Positions 1 through 8,737 of a DNA stretch of 64,000 bases are shown here, in pieces. Position 1 is the stretch's first letter, and the number at the start of each line of letters is the position of its first letter. The position numbers and the translations under genes were made by a program. Under the pieces are notes generated by a model. That model was given only the letters and a program-made list of their open reading frames with translations, was not told where the DNA came from and searched no databases. The stretch is from Proruminimicrobium sp963666965. GTDB taxonomy: Bacteria > Elusimicrobiota > Endomicrobiia > Endomicrobiales > Endomicrobiaceae. Location: assembly GCA_963666965.1 (NCBI GenBank), contig OY762939.1, forward strand, positions 682,001 through 746,000, read 5' to 3'.

Positions 1-479
1 ATGACGGCAATGGTAGGATTGCAAGGGCTATAACAGATATGTTGCTTGCTCAATCCGATGATAATAATAAGCGTTTCTATAGTTTATCTTCACAAATTCA
101 GCAAGACAAAAATAATTATTATAATATTTTGGAAAAAACCCAGAGGGGAAATCTAGATATTACGGATTGGCTGGAATGGTTTTTGAATTGTTTATTATCG
201 GCAATTCAAAATTCGGAAAAAGTTTTAAGTGATATATTTCAAAAACATAAATTCTTGCAAAAAATACTAACTCAAAATCTGCAGGCAAGACAAATAAATG
301 TTATCAAAAAAATGTTTGAAGATTTTCAGGGAAAATTGACTACATCAAAGTATGCAAAACTTTGCAAATGTTCTCAAGATACAGCAAACAGAGATATTGA
401 TATTCTTGTTGAAAATAAAATATTGTTAAAACAAGGCGATGGCAGGAATACACATTATATAATCAATAATGATTTGTAA
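1..479 (+). CDS. Fic family protein, 3' portion (5' end outside window)
   Basis: Reading from base 3, the frame opens with D-G-N-G-R-I-A-R, the second half of the Fic catalytic signature HPFx[DE]GNGR. The conserved His and the rest of the Fic fold therefore lie before the window. Fic enzymes transfer AMP or other nucleotide-derived groups to target hydroxyls. The remaining ~155 residues contain the post-motif helices and a C-terminal winged-helix-like segment (roughly the last 55 residues, with K-L-T-T-S-K-Y-A-K-L and S-Q-D-T-A-N-R-D-I-D), typical of Fic proteins with a DNA-binding tail. An internal ATG at 39 lies after the motif and is not the true start. The gene ends at TAA 479 and is followed by dispersed-repeat sequence. 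Confidence 0.85.
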   Translation, partial: DGNGRIARAITDMLLAQSDDNNKRFYSLSSQIQQDKNNYYNILEKTQRGNLDITDWLEWFLNCLLSAIQNSEKVLSDIFQKHKFLQKILTQNLQARQINVIKKMFEDFQGKLTTSKYAKLCKCSQDTANRDIDILVENKILLKQGDGRNTHYIINNDL

Positions 480-487
480 TTTTGTGT

Positions 488-590
488 AAGTTGTTGTGTT
501 TAGGTTTTAAGTTTTCGTAATGAAATGAAGTATTTTAAAAGTGAAGTTTACATAAAAGAAAGCGGAAGCGATTGGAAGCTAAGAAGCTCG
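488..590 (+). repeat. Dispersed repeat, copy C (diverged)
   Basis: This stretch matches the repeat found at 48931-49030, 51973-52120 and 62374-62500. The best block is 521-560 (GAAATGAAGTATTT, then AAAAGTG and TAAAAGAA). It contains a short inverted repeat GAAAT/ATTTC around GAAG. It has no coding potential and sits directly 3' of the Fic gene in the same orientation as the other copies. Confidence 0.6.
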
Positions 591-594
591 GAAG
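574..594 (+). repeat. GAAGCT-type repeat, left of the four-helix-bundle gene
   Basis: Two imperfect GAAGCT-centred units occur here. The same motif appears on the opposite strand at 1052-1137, so the repeats flank the 634-978 gene in inverted orientation. Confidence 0.5.
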
Positions 595-633
595 ATCAGA
601 AGGTCTGAAAAAGCATAAAACAAATAACTAATC

Positions 634-978
634 CTATTTTTTCAATAAACACATTCTAAGTGCATTTATTCGTTTGTTAAGAATTTCAATTTCGGTATTT
701 ATAGTACTAATATTTTTTAAAAAATTAAGTTCAACACATATTGTTAGTATGGCAGAAGTTTCAGATAGTGAACCCGAAGCTATATTTAAAAAATTAGCAA
801 AATCTTTTGCTGATTTTCTATTTTTACCTTCGGCAATATTTAAAGCAACAGAGATAATTGCTCTCTTCAGTTGTTGTTTCAAATTATATTCTTCAGATTT
901 TGGCAATTCATTGGCAATTAAATATATTTTTTTAATTAATACTATAGATTCTTTCCAAATTTCTAAATCTTTATACAC
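634..978 (-). CDS. Four helix bundle protein (23S rRNA IVS / S23-like family)
   Basis: The 114-residue, all-helical product has the family hallmarks: an N-terminal DLEIWK, then QLKRAIISVALNIAEG, then a GSLSE motif near residue 70. These match the 'four helix bundle protein' family (often labelled S23 ribosomal protein) found in 23S rRNA intervening sequences and as dispersed genes. The start is GTG at 978, preceded at 5 nt by GGAG. The fold resembles the Avd accessory protein of diversity-generating retroelements, but no reverse transcriptase is present in this window. Molecular function is unknown. GAAGCT-type repeats flank it on both sides. Confidence 0.85.
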   Translation of the reverse strand: MYKDLEIWKESIVLIKKIYLIANELPKSEEYNLKQQLKRAIISVALNIAEGKNRKSAKDFANFLNIASGSLSETSAILTICVELNFLKNISTINTEIEILNKRINALRMCLLKK

Positions 979-1051
979 AAAATCTCCAAAAATTTCTGTT
1001 ATAGTTATGCCGATAAGCTTCTAAGTTGTTAACGTTGTCGGTATCGTTACT

Positions 1052-1137
1052 AAGCTTCCAAGCTGCCCAGCTTCTCAGCTTCTTTGTTTTTGCAGTTATT
1101 GTTGTTAAAGCCAAGCTTCCCAGCTTCTCAGCTTCTA
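1052..1137 (-). repeat. AAGCTTCC/CAGCTTCT repeat cluster
   Basis: An 18-bp exact direct repeat, CCCAGCTTCTCAGCTTCT, occurs at 1066-1083 and 1119-1136, each preceded by AAGCTTCC-like sequence. Further fragments (AAGCTTCTAAG) occur near 1013. The second copy runs up to and slightly into the stop codon of the sugar transferase gene. On the minus strand it reads as tandem AGAAGCTG units similar to 574-594. Confidence 0.7.
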
Positions 1138-2535
1138 ATAAGAACCTTTTGGAAACAGCACAACCCAAACAGTCCTGAACAATATTTTCAAATCCAGTCC
1201 GAAACTCCAGTGTTCAACATAAAAGACATCTAAATCTATTCTTTTTTCATCACTTAACAGTGATCTTCCGGAAACCTGCCAAAGACCTGTTATTCCCGGC
1301 AAAACTCTTAATCTTTTTTTTGATTTGCTGAAAAATGCTTCCTCTACCTGCTTTGCTTCCCACAGAACAAGAGGTCTTGGCCCTACAAGGCTCATATCGC
1401 CTTTTAAAACATTAAATAACTGCGGTATTTCGTCTATGCTGTATTTTCTTATAAAGGCTCCGACTTTTGTTATTCTCGGGTCTTTTTTTACTTTGAAAAA
1501 GACTCCTTCTTTTGAATCATTATCGCTTTTAATGTCTTCAAGCTGTTTATCGGCGTCCGCGACCATAGAACGGAATTTATAAAACTTAAAATGTCTGCCG
1601 CGGTACCCCTGCCTTATCTGCGTGTAAATTATATTTCCTTTGCTTTCAATTTTTATTGCTATTGCCAAAATAAGCAATAACGGCGACAATAAAACAAGAA
1701 TGAAAAGAGAGATAAAAATATCCATAAGTTTTTTCAAAAAAGATTCAAGCCCGTTCATTGAATTTGAAATAAATTGAAATACGGGTATTCCGAGCGCCGA
1801 ATCTACTAAAATTTCTCCTCTGCATATCTGCAGTTCGCTCGGAAGAACTTTAAAGAGTATTCCGTTAAATTCAGCCCAGTCGTAGAATGCCAATATTTCC
1901 GAATCTGACACTGAATGGTCAACTATAATTATCTGTTTGATTTGTTTTTTAAGAATTAAATTTTTTACTTTTTCGATATCCTGTATTTTAAATATAAACG
2001 GATAGTAAAAAACTTTGTTTAAAGGATTATTTTTAAATAATTCTCTGTATTTTTTTACATTTTTGCCTATCATTAAAATATTATTTCTTTTATTGAACAG
2101 TTTTAAGGCGTATCCGGCCCATATTTTAAACAGCTGTCTTTCAAAAAACATAAAGCCTGTAAGCATAAACCACAAAAATATGAATACTGTTCTTGAATAA
2201 TCCTGTTTTACCAAAAACAAAAAAACTATAAAAGATAAAACAAACACCGAAACAACTTTTACAGTCCGTACAAATTCGTCCATAGGCGCTGCAAAAAAAT
2301 TCTTGTAGTTTTTTGATATATTTATGGTTATAAGCCAAATGGGGATCAAAAATTTTACGGCAGTTAAATACTTCAATAAAAATGATTTGTCCAAAATCTG
2401 CGGTGCGAAAAAAGAATCAAAAACAAAAAATCTTAAATAAAAAGCTGCGCAGCACGCCAGCAGCAGAGCCAGAGCGTCCGCAATAAGCAACAAAAAAAAT
2501 AATGAAATTTTTTTCTTTGAAATTCTCATCGCCAT
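1135..2535 (-). CDS. Polyprenyl-phosphate sugar-1-phosphate transferase (exopolysaccharide initiating enzyme)
   Basis: The 466-residue membrane protein has four to five N-terminal TM helices, a central Rossmann-like segment (about 145-245) and a C-terminal bacterial sugar transferase domain from about residue 265. That domain shows KFRSM, DEIPQ, LVGPRP and GITGLWQVSGR. Enzymes of this WbaP/WcaJ type load the first sugar-phosphate onto undecaprenyl phosphate at the inner membrane, so this probably starts the glycan made by the cluster. It is the last gene of the minus-strand operon, 10 nt after the GT2 gene. Two in-frame ATGs (2535, 2529) are possible. A TATAAT hexamer abuts the first ATG at 2536-2541, which would fit a leaderless start at 2529. 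Confidence 0.93.
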   Translation of the reverse strand: MAMRISKKKISLFFLLLIADALALLLACCAAFYLRFFVFDSFFAPQILDKSFLLKYLTAVKFLIPIWLITINISKNYKNFFAAPMDEFVRTVKVVSVFVLSFIVFLFLVKQDYSRTVFIFLWFMLTGFMFFERQLFKIWAGYALKLFNKRNNILMIGKNVKKYRELFKNNPLNKVFYYPFIFKIQDIEKVKNLILKKQIKQIIIVDHSVSDSEILAFYDWAEFNGILFKVLPSELQICRGEILVDSALGIPVFQFISNSMNGLESFLKKLMDIFISLFILVLLSPLLLILAIAIKIESKGNIIYTQIRQGYRGRHFKFYKFRSMVADADKQLEDIKSDNDSKEGVFFKVKKDPRITKVGAFIRKYSIDEIPQLFNVLKGDMSLVGPRPLVLWEAKQVEEAFFSKSKKRLRVLPGITGLWQVSGRSLLSDEKRIDLDVFYVEHWSFGLDLKILFRTVWVVLFPKGSY

Positions 2536-2545
2536 ATTATAGCAA

Positions 2546-3418
2546 TTAATTTTTTCTTGTTTTTAAAAATATAAAGAGCTTTAACAGCGGTCTGGCGGTT
2601 TTATAATACCATTCATCTTTATAATGTTTGTCATAATACAGAAGCAATGAATTGTAAAAATGGTTTGATATGTTCTTTTTTATGTTTTCATTTGCGCTGG
2701 AAAGACCTGATTTATACTTATGGTGTATTATTTCAATTTTCGGATAATATATTATTTTATAACCTGACATTCTAAAACGTCTGCATAAATCCATATCTTC
2801 GGAATACATAAAAAAACGTTCGTCAAAATACCCGATTTTTTTTAAAACGCTGGTTTTCATTATCATGCAGGCGCCCGTTACCGCGTCAACTTCATGAGTT
2901 TTTGATAAATCTTCATAGAACATATGATATTTATTGAAAAATTTAAATTTTGGAAACAGTTTTTCAAATCCCGTAAAATAAAAGAAAATATCTAAAAGAT
3001 TCGGTTCTCCTCTGTGGCACGCCGGATCAATATGTCCGTTTGAGAGCAGTAATTTCGGAGTTATTATTCCGCTATCCGGATTATCTTCAAGATAATCGGC
3101 TAATATATCGATATTTTTTGATTTTTCGGTCAGTTCCATATCGGAATTAAGCAGCATTATATAGTCTGCTTCAGAAATTTTTAAAGCGAGATTATTGCCT
3201 GCCGAAAAACCCGTGTTTTTATCAGATTTGATAAGATTTACGTAAGAGTATTCATTTTTTATGATGTCTGCCGTTCCATCCGAACTTGCGTTGTCTACGA
3301 GGGTTACTTTTATATTATGTTTTGAAAAAGGAATATAAAATCTTTTCAGCGAATCAAGCGTTTTTCTGAGCCAGAAACGCGAATTGTAGCTTACGATTAC
3401 TATTTCAAGAGTTTTCAT
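2546..3418 (-). CDS. Glycosyltransferase family 2 (WbbL/rhamnosyltransferase-like)
   Basis: The 290-residue soluble GT-A enzyme has an N-terminal IVIVSYNS strand and a VDNASSDGT nucleotide-binding loop near residue 42. It also has LLNSD as the DxD equivalent near 95 and a C-terminal SEDMDLCRRFRMSGYK acceptor/catalytic block near 207. This arrangement is typical of WbbL-like rhamnosyltransferases, though the sugar cannot be read from sequence. Its start overlaps the end of the polymerase-like gene by 14 nt, so the two are co-transcribed. Confidence 0.9.
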   Translation of the reverse strand: MKTLEIVIVSYNSRFWLRKTLDSLKRFYIPFSKHNIKVTLVDNASSDGTADIIKNEYSYVNLIKSDKNTGFSAGNNLALKISEADYIMLLNSDMELTEKSKNIDILADYLEDNPDSGIITPKLLLSNGHIDPACHRGEPNLLDIFFYFTGFEKLFPKFKFFNKYHMFYEDLSKTHEVDAVTGACMIMKTSVLKKIGYFDERFFMYSEDMDLCRRFRMSGYKIIYYPKIEIIHHKYKSGLSSANENIKKNISNHFYNSLLLYYDKHYKDEWYYKTARPLLKLFIFLKTRKN

Positions 3419-4721
3419 TTTTATTTTGCTCCAAAAACAGTTTTTTTGAATAATAATATATAAAAATAAATATCCATAACCCGTCGGAATAATAAGAACC
3501 GTTTCTTATCAGTCTTAATATTATGTATATCAAGCATGCATTATTAATAATTATAAAATAATTTGTTTTATTCTGAAAAGATAAATCAAAAATATAATTG
3601 TAAAATAAAAATATCAGTAAAAGCGTAATGCCGAAAAGCCCCAGTTCCGATAATATTCGAAACAATGTATTTGCAACGTCTTCGCTTGATACTTGAAAGA
3701 ACTTTTTATAATGAAATTTTTTATAAACTTCAACGGCGTGTTCGGGATATGTGTAAGAACCGAGGCCTGTTCCGAAAAAAGGTTTGTGTTTAAAATCGTC
3801 AAACGCTCTTTTCGCATGAAGCGCCAGATAATAAGATGACATATTTACATATTCTTTGGTTTCTTTGTTTTTAAGATTTACGGAATGCGTAAGTTGTTTG
3901 TATGTGTAAAAAAATCTTTCTGAAACGGCGTTTTTACCTAAGCCAAACAAAAACAGACCTGTTGCGATAAATAATAAGACTCTTGAAAATTTTATTTGCC
4001 GGATATTCCAAAATAATATTGAGACAAAAGAAAGAAAAATACCGGTATAACCTAAAGACGAATAAGTTAAAAATACGCATAAAATAATTGTTATATTTCT
4101 CAATTGCACAAGAAGCGTTGTCTTTGCTTTTATTAAAAACGACGACAAGCATATATAAAAAGCAGGCATCAGGGCATAAATTAAAAAGGAAGGTTCATTT
4201 GTCAGGCTTGTCACGCGCAGCATGCCGCCTGAAAAACTCAGTTGATTGTTGATATGTATGTAATCGTAAAAATATCCGTATTTAAAATCTATAAAATGCG
4301 AATATTCCTGAAAAATTCCGACAGCGGCAAATATAAAACATATTTTTATATAAAGATTTACGATGTATTCAAGATTGTTTTTGTTGTTAAAAACGAACAT
4401 AAATGAAATAAAAGCCGTAACCGAAATGATAAGCGCCTGTTTTAAAAATAATAAAAGGCTGTTGTTGCCGGCCGATATGTTATAAATCGATATTGCCGCG
4501 ATAAGCGCGGCTGCAGCCGCAATGAACCTGTGTTTTTTAACTAAATCAAAAAAATTAAAGGATAATATAAAACTTTTGATATGTATCAAAAAATAAAAAA
4601 TATAGATCAAATATGTAAATCTGATATCCGCAAATTTGCAGTCTATATACAGCGTAAAATCAAGAAAGGGTATCAACAAAAACAGAAAATCAGCAGATTT
4701 ATATATGAATTTAATATTCAT
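3405..4721 (-). CDS. O-antigen ligase/polymerase-like membrane protein (Wzy/WaaL type)
   Basis: The 438-residue, strongly hydrophobic protein has about ten to twelve predicted TM helices. A large periplasmic loop lies near residues 270-330, followed by the F-F-G-T-G-L-G-S-Y motif characteristic of the Wzy_C/O-antigen ligase family. It should either polymerise lipid-linked repeat units or transfer the glycan to an acceptor in the periplasm. Sequence alone does not separate these roles. It sits in the glycosyltransferase operon between two GT2 genes. Confidence 0.8.
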   Translation of the reverse strand: MNIKFIYKSADFLFLLIPFLDFTLYIDCKFADIRFTYLIYIFYFLIHIKSFILSFNFFDLVKKHRFIAAAAALIAAISIYNISAGNNSLLLFLKQALIISVTAFISFMFVFNNKNNLEYIVNLYIKICFIFAAVGIFQEYSHFIDFKYGYFYDYIHINNQLSFSGGMLRVTSLTNEPSFLIYALMPAFYICLSSFLIKAKTTLLVQLRNITIILCVFLTYSSLGYTGIFLSFVSILFWNIRQIKFSRVLLFIATGLFLFGLGKNAVSERFFYTYKQLTHSVNLKNKETKEYVNMSSYYLALHAKRAFDDFKHKPFFGTGLGSYTYPEHAVEVYKKFHYKKFFQVSSEDVANTLFRILSELGLFGITLLLIFLFYNYIFDLSFQNKTNYFIIINNACLIYIILRLIRNGSYYSDGLWIFIFIYYYSKKLFLEQNKNENS

Positions 4722-4727
4722 TTTTTA

Positions 4728-5603
4728 TCAGTAACGGTTTAATAAGCCGTCAATAAGCCCTTTATATATATTTTTTATCTTTACATATTTTTGTTTTTCA
4801 AAAAACAGTATTTTTAAAGGAGCCAGTAAAATAGAGCTTTTAAGCAGCAAAAACGTCATTGAAAAAGGGGCATAGCCGAAATAAGTTTTCAGCATATATA
4901 CAGCGTTTTTTGAACTGTAATATCTTCTTTGTGCGGATAAATTGGCTATTTTAAAAAATAACTTATAAACGGGTTTACCGATTTCATGCATAAAATTTAT
5001 GTTTTCGGCAGTTTTGCATTTAAAACCGTTTTTTCTTAATTTAAAACAAAAATCCAGATCTACTTTGTCTATAAAAAGTTTTTCTTCAAAAAAGCCGGCC
5101 GATGCGAACACCTCTGTTTTTATAAGGCTTCCCGAAGTTATAATCAGAGTTTGATCTTTCCATTTTATTTTTTCAACAGGCGGAAGAGAAAATGCTTCAT
5201 TTGTTTCGATATCTATCTTTTCAATATAAGACGGAGCAATCAATACGGTTTTTGCTTTATCCGCAAGAGCATCATAAGCGTTAAGAAGTAAATCGTATGT
5301 TCCCTGTATAAATTCGCTGTCCTGATCTAATGTTAAAAGCCACTTGTAATTATTGGCAATTGCATAGTTTGCGCCGATATTTAATGCTTTTGCCACTCCG
5401 TAATTTTTATCGTTATAAATAACTTTAACTTTTTCTGCCATACTTTCAAGAATATCTTTAGATGTTTTGCAGCTGCTTGCGTTATCTACGATGATAACTT
5501 CATCAACCTGTTTGCAGATTGAATCATAAAGCCTTAATATTGCTTCATTAGGCTCATAACTTATTATCACGGCGCATATCTTTTTATTTGCATCTTCCGT
5601 CAT
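4728..5603 (-). CDS. Glycosyltransferase family 2, rhamnosyltransferase-like (paralogue 1)
   Basis: This 291-residue enzyme has CAVIISYEPN at the N-terminus, VDNASS near residue 40, LLTLDQDSEF as the DxD region near 95 and a conserved ITSGSL segment near 157. The pattern matches RfbF/WbbL-like rhamnosyltransferases. Its first ~110 codons are almost identical at DNA level to the paralogue at 6710-7579, while the remainder is only moderately similar. Its start overlaps the preceding GT9 gene by 4 nt (ATGA). It probably adds one residue of the repeat unit. Confidence 0.9.
   Translation of the reverse strand: MTEDANKKICAVIISYEPNEAILRLYDSICKQVDEVIIVDNASSCKTSKDILESMAEKVKVIYNDKNYGVAKALNIGANYAIANNYKWLLTLDQDSEFIQGTYDLLLNAYDALADKAKTVLIAPSYIEKIDIETNEAFSLPPVEKIKWKDQTLIITSGSLIKTEVFASAGFFEEKLFIDKVDLDFCFKLRKNGFKCKTAENINFMHEIGKPVYKLFFKIANLSAQRRYYSSKNAVYMLKTYFGYAPFSMTFLLLKSSILLAPLKILFFEKQKYVKIKNIYKGLIDGLLNRY
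5273..5578 (-). repeat. Near-identical DNA block shared with 7255-7560
   Basis: About 306 bp of the GT2 gene match 7255-7560 with only about 16 differences by eye. Flanking parts of the two genes diverge strongly. This marks a recent duplication or gene-conversion tract. Confidence 0.85.
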
Positions 5604-6703
5604 TTTGCATCTTCTTTTAGTAGTATTTTTTTTGCTTCTTCAAAAACCATTTCAGGGGTAATATCATTCATACACTGTATATTATTGCAAATTTTTCCGG
5701 TTAGGGCTATTTTTTCATTACACGGAGAGCAGCTCCTGTAAGAACATAACGGAACCGCCTTATGGCTCATAGGACGTGACTGTTCCGGCAAAGTGGTTCC
5801 ATGAAGCGAAATAACCGGTATTTTTGCAAGGCTTGCTATATGGATACAGCCTGTGTCAACCGATATCAATAAGTCGGTTGATTTAAAAAACTCATGTAAT
5901 TCCAATAAAGATGTTTTACCGCAAAGATTTCTTATATCGGCATAGGGCATACTTGTTTTTAAATTATCGGCTTTTTTTATTTGGTCCTGTCCGTTTCCTA
6001 CGATGAAAAAAGTGGCGTTTATTATGCAATTTAATTTTTCAATAACTTTTTTAAAATAATCCAAATTCCAATATCTCCATTGTACCGAACCTTGCATGCA
6101 AAACACTATTTTATATTTTTTAGTTTCCGTCAAAATATTTTTTATTTTATCCGACAAATACAGCGTATCGGGAAATAGCGGCATTGACAGATTGTAAGTT
6201 TTAAATAAGGCTCTTATAAGAATTTGATATCTTGCTGACATATGAATTTTGTCTGAATCGGCAGGCATGGATATAGTTTGAGTATAATACTTTGCGTCTC
6301 GGTTTTTAATATTATAACCGAACCATGTCAGATCGGGTCCTATAATATTTTTTATTCTGAAAAAATATTTTGAAGCCAATGTAAACCAATGGATTTGATC
6401 TAAAAACAAAATAGTTGTATATCTGCGTATTTTTCTGTAATTGACGATACAAAAAAGAATTTTATAGGCATGTCTCAAAAATATGTTTTTTGAAGAATGA
6501 TATTTGGCGTCAATTAAAATAAATTCATCTATTGCCGTTTTTTTATCCGTTAATTGTAAATTTGAGTCAGAAGTGATAAGTAAAATTTTTGTTTTGATGT
6601 CGGTATTTTTTATAAGAGATAATGCTGATGTTGCCCATAAAAAATCACCGATGCCTGCAGATGCAAAAACTATTATATTTTTATACTTTAAAGTATTGTC
6701 CAT
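5600..6703 (-). CDS. Glycosyltransferase family 9 (heptosyltransferase-like)
   Basis: The 367-residue GT-B protein has an N-terminal SAGIGDFLWATSAL motif, equivalent to the GT9 'G.GD.L..TP.l' loop. Its C-terminal domain contains ISVDTGCIHIASLAKIPV followed by a Cys-rich tail (CSYRSCSPC, CNNIQCM). Such tails are typical of this family. GT9 enzymes transfer heptose or related sugars onto lipid A core or glycan chains in the cytosol. The gene lies between the two paralogous GT2 genes with a 4-nt overlap downstream and a 6-nt gap upstream. Confidence 0.88.
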   Translation of the reverse strand: MDNTLKYKNIIVFASAGIGDFLWATSALSLIKNTDIKTKILLITSDSNLQLTDKKTAIDEFILIDAKYHSSKNIFLRHAYKILFCIVNYRKIRRYTTILFLDQIHWFTLASKYFFRIKNIIGPDLTWFGYNIKNRDAKYYTQTISMPADSDKIHMSARYQILIRALFKTYNLSMPLFPDTLYLSDKIKNILTETKKYKIVFCMQGSVQWRYWNLDYFKKVIEKLNCIINATFFIVGNGQDQIKKADNLKTSMPYADIRNLCGKTSLLELHEFFKSTDLLISVDTGCIHIASLAKIPVISLHGTTLPEQSRPMSHKAVPLCSYRSCSPCNEKIALTGKICNNIQCMNDITPEMVFEEAKKILLKEDAK

Positions 6704-6709
6704 ATTAAA

Positions 6710-7579
6710 TTAATATCTGTTTAAAAAACCGTCTATAAATCCTTTGTAAGTGTTCTTTATTTTTTTGAATTTATCGCGTTCAAATAACAATATCTTAACT
6801 GAAGCAAAAAGTATGCCGCTTCTTATAAGCAATATTGTTGTTGTTAAGGGCGCATAAAAAAAATAATTTTTAAACAGGTATACGGAATTCCTTGAAATAT
6901 AATATCTTCTTTCTGCGCAATAATTAAAATTTTTTAAGTAAAATTTCTTTTCAGGGTGCGCAAGTTCGTGGGCAAAAAATACATTTGTTGCGATCATGGC
7001 AAGATACCCTTTTTTTTGAATCCTCAGGCAAAAATCAAAATCAACTCTGTCTATAAACAATTTTTCTTCAAAAAAACCGATTAAATTAAAAACCTCGGTT
7101 TTTACCAGGCACCCGGAAGTTATAATAAAACTTTTGTTTTGCCATATTATATTTTTAACAACAGGCAGGCAAATATCGTTAAGATTTTTAATATTAATTT
7201 TTTCTTTATACTGGGGGGCAATCAGCATTGTTCTTTTCTTTTCAGGCAAAAGTTCATAAGCGTTAAGAAGTAAATCGTATGTTCCCTGTATAAATTCGCT
7301 GTCCTGATCCAATGTCAAAAGCCATTTGTAATTATTGGCAATAGCATATTTTGCTCCGATATTTAATGCTTTTGCAACTCCGTAATTTTTATCGTTATAA
7401 ATAACTTTAACTTTTTCTGCCAGACTTTCAAGAATATCTTTAGATGTTTTGCAGCTGCTTGCGTTATCTACGATAATAACTTCATCAACCTGTTTGCAGA
7501 TTGAATCATAAAGCCTTATTATTGCTTCATCAGGCTCATAACTTACAATAACCGCACATATTGCCGTTTCTTTTTTCAT
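6710..7579 (-). CDS. Glycosyltransferase family 2, rhamnosyltransferase-like (paralogue 2)
   Basis: A 289-residue GT2 enzyme with CAVIVSYEPD, VDNASS, LLTLDQDSEF and ITSGCL, as in its paralogue at 4728-5603. The N-terminal donor-binding half is nearly identical between the two, while the C-terminal acceptor-facing half has diverged. Both therefore probably use the same nucleotide sugar with different acceptors. It follows the operon's first GT2 gene by 15 nt. A hydrophobic helix near the C-terminus may hold it at the membrane. Confidence 0.9.
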   Translation of the reverse strand: MKKETAICAVIVSYEPDEAIIRLYDSICKQVDEVIIVDNASSCKTSKDILESLAEKVKVIYNDKNYGVAKALNIGAKYAIANNYKWLLTLDQDSEFIQGTYDLLLNAYELLPEKKRTMLIAPQYKEKINIKNLNDICLPVVKNIIWQNKSFIITSGCLVKTEVFNLIGFFEEKLFIDRVDFDFCLRIQKKGYLAMIATNVFFAHELAHPEKKFYLKNFNYCAERRYYISRNSVYLFKNYFFYAPLTTTILLIRSGILFASVKILLFERDKFKKIKNTYKGFIDGFLNRY

Positions 7580-7594
7580 TTTGATTATAAAAAT

Positions 7595-8602
7595 TTATGC
7601 TGCCAATTTCCTTAAAAATTTTCCTAAATGCAAAGATTTAAATAATTTTATTATTCCCACATAATTAATATTATATTTTAAACAAAAATATAACAAATAC
7701 ATTCTTGCCGATGCATGTAAATTTTTTTGTTTATAAAATTTTATATCTTGATCATTTAAAAATTCATATTTTAATTTATAAAACGTATCTTTTAATTGTC
7801 TATACGGCAATTTGGAATTGCCGAATGAATTAATAATTCCCGCCATAGCAAATAAAAAGAAAGGCTGTTTATAAAACCGGTATAAATTTTTGCCGTCTAA
7901 ATATTTTTTAATTTCGCGCAATCCTTCAATATAAGCGTCTGCATAATCCGATCTTGTCAAAGAATTATTTCTGTTAAGTCTGTAATAATATATAGTTTCA
8001 TCTATAAATCTGAAATTATCGCAAGCCAGAACTGCTTCCCATAAAAATAATGAATCTTCTAATTTATTTAATTTAAAATAAATATTATTTTTTTTCAAAA
8101 AATCTGTTCTGTATATGCGAATCCATATATAATTGTTGCTTAAGAACAAGAAATATCGTTTTTTTAATGGGGAATTAAAAGGTCTATTGTAAAAATTTTT
8201 CGGGCATTTATTCTCTTCTGTTTGTCCTGTTGCGGCATCATAAGTATAAAAATTTGCCGATATCATATCACAATTATATTTTTCTATGCTGTTGTATAAT
8301 TTTTCGATATAGTCTTCGGTTATCCAGTCATCGGAATCTATAAAAACTATATATTTGCCTGATGCGATTTTAATCCCTTCGTTTCTTGCACTGCCGGCAC
8401 CGACATTTTTTTCTAAAAATACATTCACAATTCTGCTGTCGTTTTTTTTATACTCTTCTATAATTTGAGAACTTTTATCTGTAGAACCGTCATCTATAAT
8501 AATTATTTCAATATTTTTAAACGTTTGAGATATTATGCTGTCCAAACATTGTTTTAAGCACGATTCCACATTATATACAGGAATGACTATTGAAACATCC
8601 AT
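7595..8602 (-). CDS. Glycosyltransferase family 2 (first gene of the polysaccharide operon)
   Basis: This 335-residue protein begins with VSIVIPVYNVE, then IIIDDGSTD near residue 36 and FIDSDDW near 89, the canonical GT-A donor and metal motifs. Its C-terminal ~230 residues resemble the two GT2 proteins at 11581-12629 and 12626-13639 (LEDSLF corresponds to MEDIIF, plus a YYYRLNRNNS block). The start at 8602 has GGAG 6 nt upstream. A possible -10 (TATAAT on the minus strand) lies at 8657-8662, making this the head of a seven-gene operon running to 1135. Confidence 0.92.
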   Translation of the reverse strand: MDVSIVIPVYNVESCLKQCLDSIISQTFKNIEIIIIDDGSTDKSSQIIEEYKKNDSRIVNVFLEKNVGAGSARNEGIKIASGKYIVFIDSDDWITEDYIEKLYNSIEKYNCDMISANFYTYDAATGQTEENKCPKNFYNRPFNSPLKKRYFLFLSNNYIWIRIYRTDFLKKNNIYFKLNKLEDSLFLWEAVLACDNFRFIDETIYYYRLNRNNSLTRSDYADAYIEGLREIKKYLDGKNLYRFYKQPFFLFAMAGIINSFGNSKLPYRQLKDTFYKLKYEFLNDQDIKFYKQKNLHASARMYLLYFCLKYNINYVGIIKLFKSLHLGKFLRKLAA

Positions 8603-8702
8603 GTTTTTCTCCGCACAGTTTAATTAAAAATTTATTTATGATCCCTGCCCCGTATCATTATAACAACTATCTTTATGTTTTGAAAAGCCCGATTTATATA
8701 TA

Positions 8703-8711
8703 TGGTATAAT
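8703..8711 (+). promoter_or_regulatory. Extended -10 promoter for the first GT8 gene
   Basis: TGGTATAAT matches the extended -10 form (TGnTATAAT). It lies 26 nt upstream of the GTG start at 8738. A TTGAAA at 8680-8685 is too far (20 nt) to be an ideal -35 box. Confidence 0.55.
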
Positions 8712-8737
8712 AAGCAAAATTTATTAAAGAGAATATT

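Noticed and set aside
634..978. Diversity-generating retroelement based on the Avd-like four-helix-bundle protein
   Set aside because: No reverse transcriptase, template repeat or variable repeat is recognisable in the window.
971..1168. Minus-strand reading frame of 65 codons through the GAAGCT repeats
   Set aside because: It is built from repeat sequence, has no ribosome-binding site or family match, and overlaps the end of the sugar transferase gene and the start of the four-helix-bundle gene.
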